A stretch of DNA of 64,000 bases. Source: Achatina immaculata. Taxonomy: Eukaryota > Mollusca > Gastropoda > Stylommatophora > Achatinidae. The notes beneath the pieces were generated by a model, which ran no database searches, was not told the DNA's origin, and saw nothing but the letters and a program-made list of their open reading frames with translations. The stretch lies in NCBI GenBank assembly GCA_009760885.1, contig CM019718.1, positions 30,818,530 to 30,882,529 on the forward strand, written 5' to 3'. A program made the translations under genes and the position numbers. Within the stretch, counting starts at the first letter, position 1; each line of letters begins with the position of its first letter. Below, piece after piece: positions 31,466 through 42,800 of this stretch.

Positions 31466-33354
31466 GTAAAGATCATTCGTTGCTTCACAAGAGAAAGTTA
31501 TTTGTCCATGGCATGAGATAAAAGATAAGGAACAGTGAGAGAGAAGGTCATGGACACTTATCAGTGGTTTTTAAAATGTTTGTTGTTCATTGTCTTTGCA
31601 TTTCATCCACTATGGTGTTAATCAGGCAGTCTCTGTGTGTTTTATAATGTTGATTCATTATTGTGTGCCAAATTATCAAGAACAAGAGACCAAAGTGATA
31701 TTTGGTACATTTTCTTTTTTATTTATGTATTGTGGGTACAAAATTTTAGATTATTTTGTCATGCTTGGATGTATTATTGGAGAGGTTGAACACCTTTTTA
31801 TGCAAGTAAACAAGGATGATATACCACCTGGTGTGTTGTTTTCCATTTGTCCTTACTGGTTTAAAAACTAAACTTACAAGTTCTGTGGCATAATATGAAC
31901 CACACAGATGGACAGTCCGAGTTGAAGTTTACGAGGCCATTCTTAGATTTCTGTTTGAACAGAAACATTTCTTGTCATCTGTCTAAAGCCAGCAGCCCTG
32001 AACTGGAATACTGAACAGATAAAGGTGTGTGTAGTTTGTTGTTTGTGCCGTATTATGTGTACAGAATTTCTTAGTATCTTTTGTGAATTCTGTCAGAGTA
32101 ATTCACACTTGTGTGCTTATTTTCTGCTCAAGAGTTATCCTTTCATTATTGTGAGAGTTTAGTGTTGTGGGAGTGTAATAAAAAAATGCATAAGTACAAG
32201 GAGGCAGTTTCAGAACAATAGTTCTGCACTGAGGCACCTTGATGTTTCTTGTATACCATTTGGAATGTCTTGTCTCAAATCTTACTTCCTTCTCAATTTC
32301 TTGTTGATACTGCAGATATCTTCAAAGCTTCATTTGGGAGTGGACCAATAACAGATAAATGACCTTTTTTTTTTTTGCTTTGTTTTCTATTATTCTTCAT
32401 AATGGCATTTTGCCCAAATATTGGTTTTGGTTGTCTTTTATTGTTCCCTTTCTTTTCCTTCCTCATTTTGTGTAAAACTGTACCATACACTTTCTTCCTA
32501 GAAGTTACAGTACTTCTTTGTGTAGCAACTAGTTACCTTCTGTAACAAATATAGATGAACAAATGTGCTCAGATATCAAGAAATAAAACTGTGATACTTT
32601 TGTCTGTGCAATCTATGATTTTATCATATTTTATGAACATAACATCATCTGTCATGATTGTATCACAAACCATTGTAAATGTGAAACTATGTACAGGTAT
32701 ATTCACATAAAAGCCAATAGATCAGACACACACTAAACACATTAGTTTTTTTTGTAGAATTACGTAACTTATGATTTTGCTTTCAAGTTGACCTGCTTCT
32801 TGCATTGTAAAAGGGGAAATCCATGCGGTAGCAGCAGAAAAAGTTCCACAGATGTTGCAGTAAATCGTGCTGTTTTGCTTTGCTTCATAGAGCACCCTCA
32901 TAATGATAAAGAAATTGTATTTTGACAGTATAACAGAAGATTGTGGTCATTGCTGTCTCAGAGATTCATACATTTGATCTTCCTGTCACTGTTGTACATA
33001 TTTTGATGAAGATGACCATGCCATGTTTCTTGTTTGTGAGGTTTTCTTCCTAATAAACAAGCTGGTTTTTGTTTTACTTATTGGATGATTTGTGCCCTTG
33101 TGAGTGACCTCATTCATGTGAGCTCAGTGTGACAATGAATGGAATAAAATGAGGGAATTTAAATTTGTACAAGGGCTCTTTGTGTTCAACTTACACAGAA
33201 TATATAGCAAAAAACATCAAAATACAATTTACAACAGTAAAAGAAACCACGGCTGAACAGACTGGTCATGTTTTGTGAACTATTTTATTGAGACTTATAA
33301 GCAAATAAAACAAGAAAATAATTTGACTAATGTGAAGTGTAATGCTATGTAATG
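31466..33354. other. intergenic, no gene seen
   Basis: AT-rich. The frame at 31590-31868 has no homology I recognise and no splice context. Nothing else can be supported here. Confidence 0.4.
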
Positions 33355-33571
33355 CATTCAGGTATTTGTCCAAAAGAATGGAAAAGAACTATATAATTTG
33401 AAATTATGCACAAACTACAGAACTGTTGCCCTGATTAGTCATGCCAGTAAAATTCTATTAAAAATCATACTTTGTAAGAAAATAGAAGTCAATATGGTCC
33501 AAACTGGTTTTAGACAAGGTAGAGGAACAAGAGATCATACAAGATCTGATAATTAAGTAATGTGACTTATT

Positions 33572-33840
33572 ATTATATTAGTTCGTTAGTTGATCCTCTT
33601 GGGCCAAAGGCAGCGGACAAGACTCTCCATGTCTGGGCCTCGCTACTTGCTTTAGATCTTTGGTGTTTCTGGTAAGCATTGTTGAACACTCCTTGGTGAT
33701 AACTCTTCTTAGTGTGTCTTTGGGTCTACCCAGTTTTCTTTTACCCCCTGGTGACCACATAAATGCTTGGTGTAGGAGTCATTTTTCGTCCATTCTAAGT
33801 ACATGACCGATGTAGTTCCAGCGACGTCTTCTGATAAAGT
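33572..33840 (-). mobile_element. LINE 3' fragment within the mariner
   Basis: The minus strand reads MWSPGGKRKLGRPKDTLRRV and DLKQVARPRHGE, the C-terminal signature of an RTE-like RT family (GRPK.TLRR...). Secondary insertion into the mariner 5' region. Confidence 0.65.
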
Positions 33841-34002
33841 TTATTATGGCCAAGACAAAAATGCCATCAATGAAGCAAAGCATGGAATCCATGTTCATCT
33901 ATGATCTGGCAACTTTTCATCGCTGCCGTATAAGCAGACGATAAACAAGCCATCATTTTGTTGACCTAGTCAGAGGTGGGTTGTTATGTAATCAGCATGG
34001 AG

Positions 34003-35020
34003 CAAAATGCTAACATTAAATTCTGTTTAAAACTTTGGAAAAAGTGCCATTGAGAAAGCTGAATTGATGCGACAAGTTTATGGGGATAACTGTTTATCTC
34101 TTGCACAGATATTCAGGTGGTATTCACAATTCAAAAGTGGTGTGGAAAGAATTACAAATGCAACTAGACGTGGACACCAAATTTCTGTTCGTAATGAGGA
34201 ACTCATTGCAAAAGTCAGAGAACGGATACAAGATCATTGTTTGACTGTGAGGATGATGGCAGATGAATCTGGTGTTAACCGAGAGGCCACTCATAGTTTT
34301 AGTGGAAGATTTGGGCAAGAAAAAGTTGCTCGCCGGTTTGTACCACATTCATTGTCTGATGACCAAAAACATCAGTGTGTTGAGTACGCAAAAGACATCA
34401 AAACGTGTCGCAGAAATAAATATTTTAAAAATTCGATTGTTGCAAAGCATTAAACATGGATTTTCCTCTATGATCCCACATCTAAATGCCAAAGTGCACA
34501 GCGGAAGTCATCATCATCACTAAAAGGCAACAAAAATTTGTCTTCAAAAGTCAAAAGTGAAGACAATGTTGGTGTGTTTCTACAACAGCAGAGGAGTTAT
34601 TCACAAAGAATTTATTCCAGAGGGACAGATTGTCACTGCCACAGTTTAAGTATTTTGAAATGCCTATTGAAAATGATTCTCCAAGTCCGACTGGAGTATT
34701 CAACATCTGGCAGTTTTTTCCTTTGTGATAATGCACCAGCTCACCGGGCAGTAGTTGTACAGGAATTTCTGGCCCAAAAACAAGTGTGTGTTCTCAGCCA
34801 TCCACCCTATTCCCCAGGTTTGTCTCCCTGCCATTATTTTCTATTCCCAAAATTAAAGTTTCCATTGACAGGACACTTCTTTGATGATACTGATGACATC
34901 CAAAGGGCCATAACATCAAGTTTAAGGACCATACCCAAAGAAGAACTGCAGAGGTCGTTTCAGTGTTTGTTAGATCGTGCCACTTACTGTATCAATGCAC
35001 AAGGGGTTTACTTTGAATAA
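34003..35020 (+). pseudogene. mariner transposase, frameshifted
   Basis: ATG at 34003 opens MEQNANIKFCLKLWK and shifts frame near 34040. The next frame carries the helix-turn-helix region (MRQVYGDNCLSLAQIFRWYS from 34064), the linker and RFVPHSL. The catalytic core is partly deleted; the second Asp lies in FFLCDNAPAHRAVV (near 34720) and the third region in PPYSPGLSPCHYFLFPKLK (near 34805-34860), where the third catalytic Asp appears replaced (SPGLSPC). Cannot be active. Confidence 0.8.
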
Positions 35021-36010
35021 AATACAGGTTATATCTTCAACTGTTATTTTTTTAATGTAATTAGTCTCATTACTTAATTGTCAGACCCTGTATATTCAAT
35101 GCAAGATTAATAATAGAGAAATGCAGAGAATTTTAATGTAAATCTACATTTATCTTTTATAGACTATTCAAAAGCATTTGATTGTGTACAACACCAGAAA
35201 CTTTGCGAAATAATGGAAAAATGGGGATTTCCATCACATTTGATACAATTAACATCACTGCTGTATCTAGACCAACAAGCAGCTGTAAGAATAAATGGTG
35301 AAACAACAACTTGGTTTGACATAAAACAAGGGGTCCGTCAGGGGTGCATATTGTCACCCTACTTATTTACTTGTATATTGAAAATATAATGAGGAATGTT
35401 AGAGAAGATGTAGACAAAGAGTATTACGATGCCATAACAATTGGAGGTTATGAAATACCAGATATTAGATATGTTGATGACACAGTGTTAATGTCCACAA
35501 CACAAAAAGGAATGGAAAAACTAATTATGTCAGTCCGTAAGAACAGCGAAGTGCAAAACCTCTATCTTAATGCAAAGAAAACTAAATTGATGACAACTGA
35601 CAAAACAATTAACAATCAATCAAGTGCCAGCCGCATGGCATAGGCAATCATTTCTCCCCACAATTCCCTGCCTTTGAATGTAAATGCTACAGAAGAGTCC
35701 TTCAAATATCATGGACACAAAAATGAACAAATGTATCAATATTACAAGAACTTAATATTGAAGAAGGTTGGCTAGTAAAGAGGATTAAAGAGAAAAACTT
35801 AAATATTTTGGACACATTAAACGTCATGATAATCTAGAGAAGACTGTTTTGGGAGGGAACATAATGGGAAAAAGAAAGGAAGACCAAGGCAAAGATGGTT
35901 GCACCAGCACAGGGCATTTTGCTTACAACCAAGAGGCCTACAGGGGAGCTGTTAGGGAAGCAAAGTTCCACAAGGAACATGCAAATGACTAACATTAACA
36001 AGAAACAGAC

Positions 36011-37744
36011 TATAGAAACTAGAGATGAAAAGCAACATGGCTCTTTGTGAGAACTAAAAAAAAAAAAAAAAATCCAGTTTATCCCAGAGACAGAACTGCA
36101 TATACAGATAGTAAATGCGCACACAAAAGAAGAAAATCTACAATGTTTGAACTATGCTATCCGCCATTAAATATGCACCTGACTCTTGTAAAGCATGAAG
36201 AGTTTATGTATACGAGTCATACTCAAGCTCCAAATGCGTGCAAGCGTGATAGTTAATGTTCTGACACTTTCCTGGCCATGTAATGTTTACTTGGCATGTA
36301 GCATGTTAAAAATACTGTACAGTGACTGCTAACTGCGATCACGGCACTAAATGAGGCCGTATTATGTCAGCCGTGGATAGAAACGAGATATAAGCCAGAG
36401 ACGGCATCAGCTAAGACAGTTTCTCTGCATAGTCTCTACTTTTATCATTAGTGGTAGAACTTGTACTCAACAAGGACCGTCACAGTTAACAGTGTGAGAA
36501 CCACTGGACACATTTTGTATAACATCAGAATACATTTTTATTAAATGGATAAAATGAGCAGTGATAAGTGACATACAACAGATGAATAAATAGCTCCACT
36601 CCCCGGGCAAGAACTGAGTTTGCCATGTAGGGAGGGAGTGGACAACACTCACTCCCAAATAGATCAGCAGTTATACAACATGACAGAACAAAAAGTCCAA
36701 CTTACTGACTTACGGAATAGCTCCATGGATCCGCATACAAAATTCACAACACAAAGTATCAGACCTACAGGTCCTAACGTAATCTAAAAAAAAATAACTG
36801 TTTCACATTCTTTGGTTCTACACTTCTAGTTCATATAAATATGAAACAACATCAGAACCAATACATGGATCCACGGAAAAAACTACTAGATCAACAGCCT
36901 AGTCATGTTAACAAAACTCACATCATTCTACTTCTGATCTATTCCAAAACTCATCATACGTAAAACTCATGCTTAAATATGAGCTACAATTTTACATTGA
37001 ACTTTCTGGATGATTATTTCACGAGGAGTCTAACCCTCGTGAAATTGCCTTGTCCTTGGGTAATTCACCATAAAAACATTCCACAGTTAAACTTTCTATT
37101 ACTAAATTTAGCTAATCTAAAAAAACAATTCACCGAAAATAATGACAAATCTCGGGAAGATAATGTCATAACTAACTGGCATGACTTTGAAATCCGGCAC
37201 ACACAATAGCCAAGTTTAAACAAGTAAACAACATAAAGAAATCACTACATGATTACAGGAATCACTTGCACTTATATTGTTCCCAAAACCCTACAAAATA
37301 AAACATGCTTTTCAAGTGTCTCACGGCATTGGCTGGGGCCAGTAACATGCTGCTTCAGTCGAGCTCACCGGCACTGTTGATTCCTCCGGCAGTGGTCGCT
37401 ATGCTAAGTCGGGATGTTCTGCAAAAAAGAGATCACAGTTGTGCAATTTTTATTTAAATGTTACGGGTAACTTAGAAGACAGGAAAACATCATTACTTAG
37501 TAACAATAATTCAGCTTCTATTTTCTCTGATACAGCAAACAATGAAGAGAGAAGGTAATGGTGAGAGGCTGAACCCTTCATCTTAAAAGATAATTTTAAA
37601 GTAGGCTTCTCTCTTGGCTATCTACCAAAACATGACTTACAATCACCAGTCAACAAAGAAAAATTTTAAATAGAACTAACAGTTTGTCTGGAAATCACAG
37701 TCAAATGTTAACTGTAAAACTGATAGAAAAAATGTTTCTTTTTC
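36011..37744. other. intergenic, no gene seen
   Basis: A short piece at 36310-36480 has gagatataagccagag and might be an LTR promoter remnant, but no partner repeat was found. The stretch 37300-37420 is more GC-rich without an exon I can support. Confidence 0.35.
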
Positions 37745-39655
37745 CTGGAACTGTGCACTGGTCTTCTTCTTTTTCTTCATTCACATAGTCTGTCTATACC
37801 TGCAGTCCTGTCTCTTGGATAAACTTCACTGTTTTTTGTAACTCATGTATGGAACCATAAAGCTTATCTTCTTTAGTGGTTTCACTGGGCCAGTAATTAT
37901 TTCTCAGCGTCTCGTAGTTGGTGCAGTTTTGGAGGATATGTTCCACAGTTTGGGGCACCTGGGCACATGTACATAGATTAGTAGTACCAACCTTAAACTT
38001 TGTATACATATGACTTCAGAGTCGGCTGTGTTCTGTTCAGAGACGGAAGATGGTGATTTGTTCCTTTCTGTTTAGCATGTGACAGTCATCATGTGGTGGT
38101 GTTTGTGGCTTCCTGTAGGTTTTTATCATGCTTTTCTTCTGATTATAGGTAACTGGTATGTCTGGTTGCGCCATTTCAGTGCCCTCTTTGGCCAGATGGT
38201 CAGCTTTCTCATTGCCTGGTATTCCACAGTGGGAGGGAATCCACTGCAAAGTGACTCCATGTTGTAAGCCAATTTTTGACAAGGCATCCTTAAGGTCTGG
38301 TAGTTTGTTGCACTGAAGAGCTTCCAGTACTGATCTTGCATCTGTGAGAATTACTACAGGACATGTATCAATTCTTGAGTCTGATATTTTTTCAACTGCA
38401 GCAATAATTGCCCTAACTTCTGCATCATAGCTGTTGCAGTATTTTCCAGTGGGTATGGAAATCTTGTCAGTGGTGTTGTTTGGATATTCAATATGTGCTC
38501 CTGCCCCTCCATTCTTTATGGCATTATGTGCAGATCCGTCTGTATACACACGTATCCAGGTGTCACATGGATATTTATCATCTAGAACACTAAGTGTGGC
38601 TGTTGATCTTACAAGACTGCTCTGCATCTCACCATTCTGCACACCTTTCACTTCAGTCTGAATAGTTATTTGTGTATAATCTGCTTCTTTCCATGGTGTA
38701 TGCTCTGGTACAGATGATAATGGAGTGACTACAGTTGGAAGATAAGTATCAGCTTACGCATACGCTTTGCCTGATGAATGAAGCTGCTTCTTTTAAGCCA
38801 TCTTAGTGCCAAGTTATTGAATCTCTCCTTCAGGGGATGGCTTACAGAGCTGAGGAATTTCTCAAGGTCATGACCTTTGTGTCTCTACGTTCCTTTAGCA
38901 GTTGAACACCAACTATTTTCTGCATTTCTACTATTGGTGTGGATCTCATGGCACCTGTGATAATCTGTAGTGACTGATTTTGAACCTTGTCTAGATTACG
39001 CAGCGTAGTGTTTGATGCTGTGCACCAAGATGTTGAGCCATATTCTAAATATGGCAGAATGCTTTGCTGATATACATTCTTGAGGATTCTTTCACTAGCT
39101 TCCCATGTGGTTCCATTCAATTTTCTTAATATGGCTAGTTTTCTTCTGGCTTTTGCTTCTGCACTGTTGATGTGTTGCTTCCAGGTCAGTTTTGAATCAA
39201 GAGTCACTCCTAAATAAGTGGGTTGGTTGTCCATCTTAAGGATATTTCATTTACAATGATCTTACCTGCTTTCTGTTTAGATGAGAGAGTGAACAGAGTG
39301 GTACTTGATTTCTCTGTGTTGATACTTACATACCATTTGCTTGTCCATGATGTCAAGATGTCTGCTGCTCTTTGGAGTCTGTGTAGCATCTGTACACCAC
39401 ATGACCAGATCATCTGCATACAGTGCCGCTTTGATTCCATAGGGAAGTTCTTTGACCAGGTCATTAATGAATACCAGGAATACTATGCACTGGTATTCTC
39501 TGCTTGTGATGTTGAAGAGTGTATTAGACGTTTGCTTGATGACCTACTTAAACAGACTCCAGTCACTGTGAGGTGTGTGAAGAGTCAAAATGAAGGAGCA
39601 CATCAGTCCATTACTAGAAACATCACCAAATGTCAGGATCTTGACTAGTACCAGC
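37745..39655 (-). mobile_element. Jockey/I-like LINE with RNase H domain
   Basis: Minus strand. RT part near 39430-39360 (LYADDLVMWCTDATQ, then a frameshift) and YLGVTLDSKLTWKQHINSAE near 39210. RNase H part at 38651-38037: TWIRVYTDGSAHNAIKNGG, SYDAEVRAIIAAVE, ILTDARSVLEAL and WIPSHCGIPGNEKADHLAK contain the D-E-D-D catalytic set. Zinc-knuckle-like tail with CAQVPQTVEHILQNC at 37960-37910. 5'-truncated in the RT, 3' end near 37745 with a GAA-rich tail. Confidence 0.8.
38037..38651 (-). pseudogene. LINE RNase H domain
   Basis: 204 open codons with a complete-looking RNase H fold: YTDGSAHNA (first Asp), AEVRAIIAA (Glu), LTDARSVLEAL (second Asp) and GNEKADHLAK (third Asp). RNase H degrades the RNA strand of the hybrid made during retrotransposition. 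The flanking RT and tail need frameshifts, so the element is dead. Confidence 0.8.
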
Positions 39656-39710
39656 CACTACATCGTTCTTCTAGTACAACTATCACTGCTCCCATGCAAC
39701 AGTGTAATCA

Positions 39711-39716
39711 TTTATT
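39711..39716 (-). terminator. kinase poly(A) signal
   Basis: AATAAA on the minus strand, about 75 nt after the stop codon. The 3' UTR abuts the RNase-H LINE. Confidence 0.5.
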
Positions 39717-39790
39717 TTTATATACATACACTGAAAAAGACAAGTAAAATGAAAAACATTAAACCAGAGTACAGCGAGCTCAGTTTCTAG

Positions 39791-39898
39791 TCATTGTTCA
39801 ATACCTTTCATAAAAGATATCCCTTGCTTAGAAGTCCACCGTTCTTCTCTGTCATAGGCTAAGAGTCCCTCAAGAAGTTCCTGCATCAAAGGTGATAC
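39791..39898 (-). CDS. kinase exon 10 (end of C lobe)
   Basis: 35 codons plus TGA at 39793-39791; encodes VSPLMQELLEGLLAYDREER and WTSKQGISF. Acceptor agctaag was chosen because it alone keeps frame; the upstream tttatag would hit a stop. Confidence 0.8.
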   Translation of the reverse strand, partial: VSPLMQELLEGLLAYDREERWTSKQGISFMKGIEQ

Positions 39899-42800
39899 CT
39901 TAGCTCTTTCTATAAATAGGAAACTACAAGGCTTTGGTACGGTAAAGTAAGAGAACGTAGTTTTGTAGGATAAGACCTTGAAAAAAATCGTAGACAAAGC
40001 ACTTTAGTGAGACGTAAGAGAAAGAAAAACCACAAGAGAATTACCTGGGATTTGAAAACGACTCCGGTAGGACGAGCAGCTATCTAGCCACGAGAGAACA
40101 ATGTACTATCGACTTAGCCAACTAGCATTAAGCTAAGTACTCTATTTAATTAATTAATTTTTTTTTAGTAGTATTCATGTGAATCCATACTTTATCTCCT
40201 CTCTCTATTTCTTCGTCCTGTATGTTTTTGTATGATTAAGGCTCACGCCGAAACGTCACAACTTTGTAATTGTAAGTAATAAAGCTGCTCCTACTTTTTT
40301 TTTTCCTAGTTTATACAATCTGGTATCACAGGTTTACTGCAGTGCTTCGTGTATAGTTGTATACTTATACACTAATTTTTGTGTGTCACATTGTGTGATG
40401 AGAATGATGATGATTAATTTTCTGGAAAGCTTATAAACAGTTCACAGCTCAAACAAAAAAATGTTAATACAAAAATGAAACCAGATTTTAACAACGAAAA
40501 AAAAAAACCAAACAAAACTGATAATACTAGATCATATTTACAAATAGATGTAATATCTTTACATGTAGCTCAGGAGCAATAAAGACTGTGCAAGAGTGAC
40601 AACTGGGCTGTCAGGGGCAAGCAAACCATGGCTGGCCAAGATGCTGTTCTATCGGCGTTCCTTTCAACAGGCTTGGCCCGGCCAACAGAACAAGGAGCAC
40701 TATGGTCCTAGCGGTGCTGGAGTCTGCTCAGAAAAGACTGCATCTTTTCTTGCTTTTCAGCTTCTCTGTGGGCCTGTAAGCACCGCTACAACCTATTCCC
40801 TGTTCAACACAATATGTGTGCTCCAACACCTTGACCACATCAGCTGCAAAGAGAACCCTGTTCACAGTTCTGGGGAGGTAAGACCACAAACGAGACATTT
40901 TCAGTTCCACATGATTCTACTGAACAAAACAACCTGGACAGAGGTCAATACCAGAGAGATGAATGAATTAAAAAAGATAGTGACTACAGCAGGTCAAACT
41001 CTTGTCCTTTTTGTGTCTGTAGAGATATTTCATTACAATATTTCGTCCTGCACAAGCTGGGAAGGGTCCACATTCTCAAATATGGCAGTACCTGCTTTGT
41101 GGACTACAGAAAACCATATCTCGACTCTCTCATGTGACCTAAAACTGGCTGAATTATGGTATTCATCTCTAAGAATTCAAGTTCACACAATATGAGCATT
41201 GAACCAGGATTACCTCATCAATGACAGAACGGTAATCTTCTTCTTTAGCTTGTGATGGGTCGATTTTACAAAAGATCTTGACCATTGGTTGGCCTCCCAT
41301 GAGTATGCCAAGGATAACGAGACCGGCCGCATAGATGTCATCCTTGTGGTCCAGTTGAAGGATGACAGGTTCTTCACCCTTAGGAAGAAAAGAAAATGAT
41401 AACAAGAAAACTGCTTCACAAACTGCAGCCCTGAACTATGGCTGAGATTTTATAGCATGAACAAAAGAGAACAACAATTTTGAACTAATTAAAGATGTTT
41501 GTCACAGTAAATTCAGCAAAGAGAGATAAGTCTATTACAATTTTATAAAACGTTCAACCACACCAAATTCTGTTCACTACAGTTCAAGAATGATTGCCAT
41601 ACAACAAGAAAAATAAACATACATCAGCCCGTACATTTTTAAATCTAAGTCCAAGAGACAGCATTCAAGACCGGTGCAAATCTGTTCTTTCAAATTACTT
41701 TTGTCTTTCCCAAATGTTGGCTTGATATCTGCTGATACTGTTGCTCTGAAGTAATTTATTTTATATGCTTGTCTCAGTGTCTCTCTGTTTCCGTGAATAA
41801 CGCACTTTAGTATCTTCACTCGTTAATACCAGTGTGTCCGTCTTGTTGTTGTCAAAAGTTTTTGAAACTGGATATCATGACTGTGATTCAAAGATATGCA
41901 CAGATGAAACAGGAATGAATTGAATATAAAAACTGCATCCTGGGAAGACAGCGTTGGTTGTTCTAAGTGAAAGTACATCATGAGTTATCTCAAACTCAGA
42001 TAATGTGATGTGATGCTCCTACATCTGACAGAAGACACAACAGAAAGTGTAAGTACTGACTTCTGTGACTGTTACAGTGGATTCTGCTGGTCAGACGAGG
42101 TTTAGTGGCAGGATGCTACTTTCTAACACGATCGTCAGTGTTTTAAGGGTCTCTAACACGATCATCAATGTTTTAAGGTTCTCTAATACGATCGTCAGTG
42201 TTTTAAGGTTCTCTAACACAATCGTCAGTGTTTTCAGGTTCACTAACACAATCGTCAGTGTTTTCAGGTTCACTAACACAATCGTCAGTGTTTTCAGGTT
42301 CTCTAACACAACTGTCAGTGTTTTCAGGTTCTCTAACACAATCGTCAGTGTTTTCAGGTTCTCTAACATTTATTGTCCTGTCTTGTCTTCTATCTCTCTG
42401 GAACTGTGAGCTGGTGCTTTTTGCAGCTGATACTGGTATCAGGTATCTGAAGGTATTTAGACACAGCAATGTATCGGCGTGGAAGCGGGTTATGGCAGCT
42501 ATTTTTTAAATCCCAGAGTGCAGCTAAAAAGCAGGGGATGTGTGATATTTCTTTAGCTGACCCCAACACCATGAGGACTATGGCGATCCCCACCCTGTTA
42601 ACCAGGTTAGGCCTATGGTCATGACTAGCACTGGTCTTCATGTTGTGGCTTTGACATGCCCTTGCTAAGTTATCTATGTTCTACTGTAGGTCTTTCTCTG
42701 ATGTGGCTGTAAGTGCTTGGTCAACAGCAAAAAAAGGAATTCTTTTGTTTTCTGAAAGTTGCTGCGAGTTTATTGGCTTTGTTTCTGAAGCTGGGCAGTT

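Larger units (their letters stand above)
33540..35090 (+). mobile_element. mariner transposon inserted in LINE B2
   Basis: TA at 33538-33539 and 35091-35092. Inverted ends caagatctgataattaagta and cagggtctgacaattaagta. The empty target site gatcatattc-like is preserved in LINE B1 near 23450. Carries a broken transposase and, near its left end, a piece of another LINE (33572-33840). Confidence 0.85.
33355..36010 (+). mobile_element. LINE family B copy B2, split by a mariner
   Basis: 5'-truncated RT region: NYRTVALISHASKILLKIIL and VQTGFRQGRGTRDH before 33537, then after the mariner (35093) the FDCVQHQKLCEIMEKWGF, WFDIKQGVRQGCILSPYLF and IRYVDDTVLMSTTQKGME motifs. Catalytic YADD is changed to YVDD. 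The 3' end is at about 36000 (catgcaaatgact). Frameshifts near 35390 and 35640. Confidence 0.8.

Noticed and set aside
36250..36500. Possible LTR with a TATA-like gatataag
   Set aside because: No second LTR, primer-binding site or gag/pol found nearby.
40728..40910. Minus-strand frame ending KLKSKKRCSLF, resembling a prenylated GTPase tail, as an alternative last exon of the kinase
   Set aside because: The only good acceptor (ttctctttgcag) gives phase 1, while kinase exon 9 ends in phase 0; no homology is certain.
40596..41195. 199-codon + strand frame in a kinase intron
   Set aside because: No recognisable domain, no promoter, no splice sites that make a gene; left as unassigned.
42065..42469. 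Frames made of VSVFRFSNTI and LKTLTIVLEN repeats
   Set aside because: 30-bp minisatellite, open on both strands.
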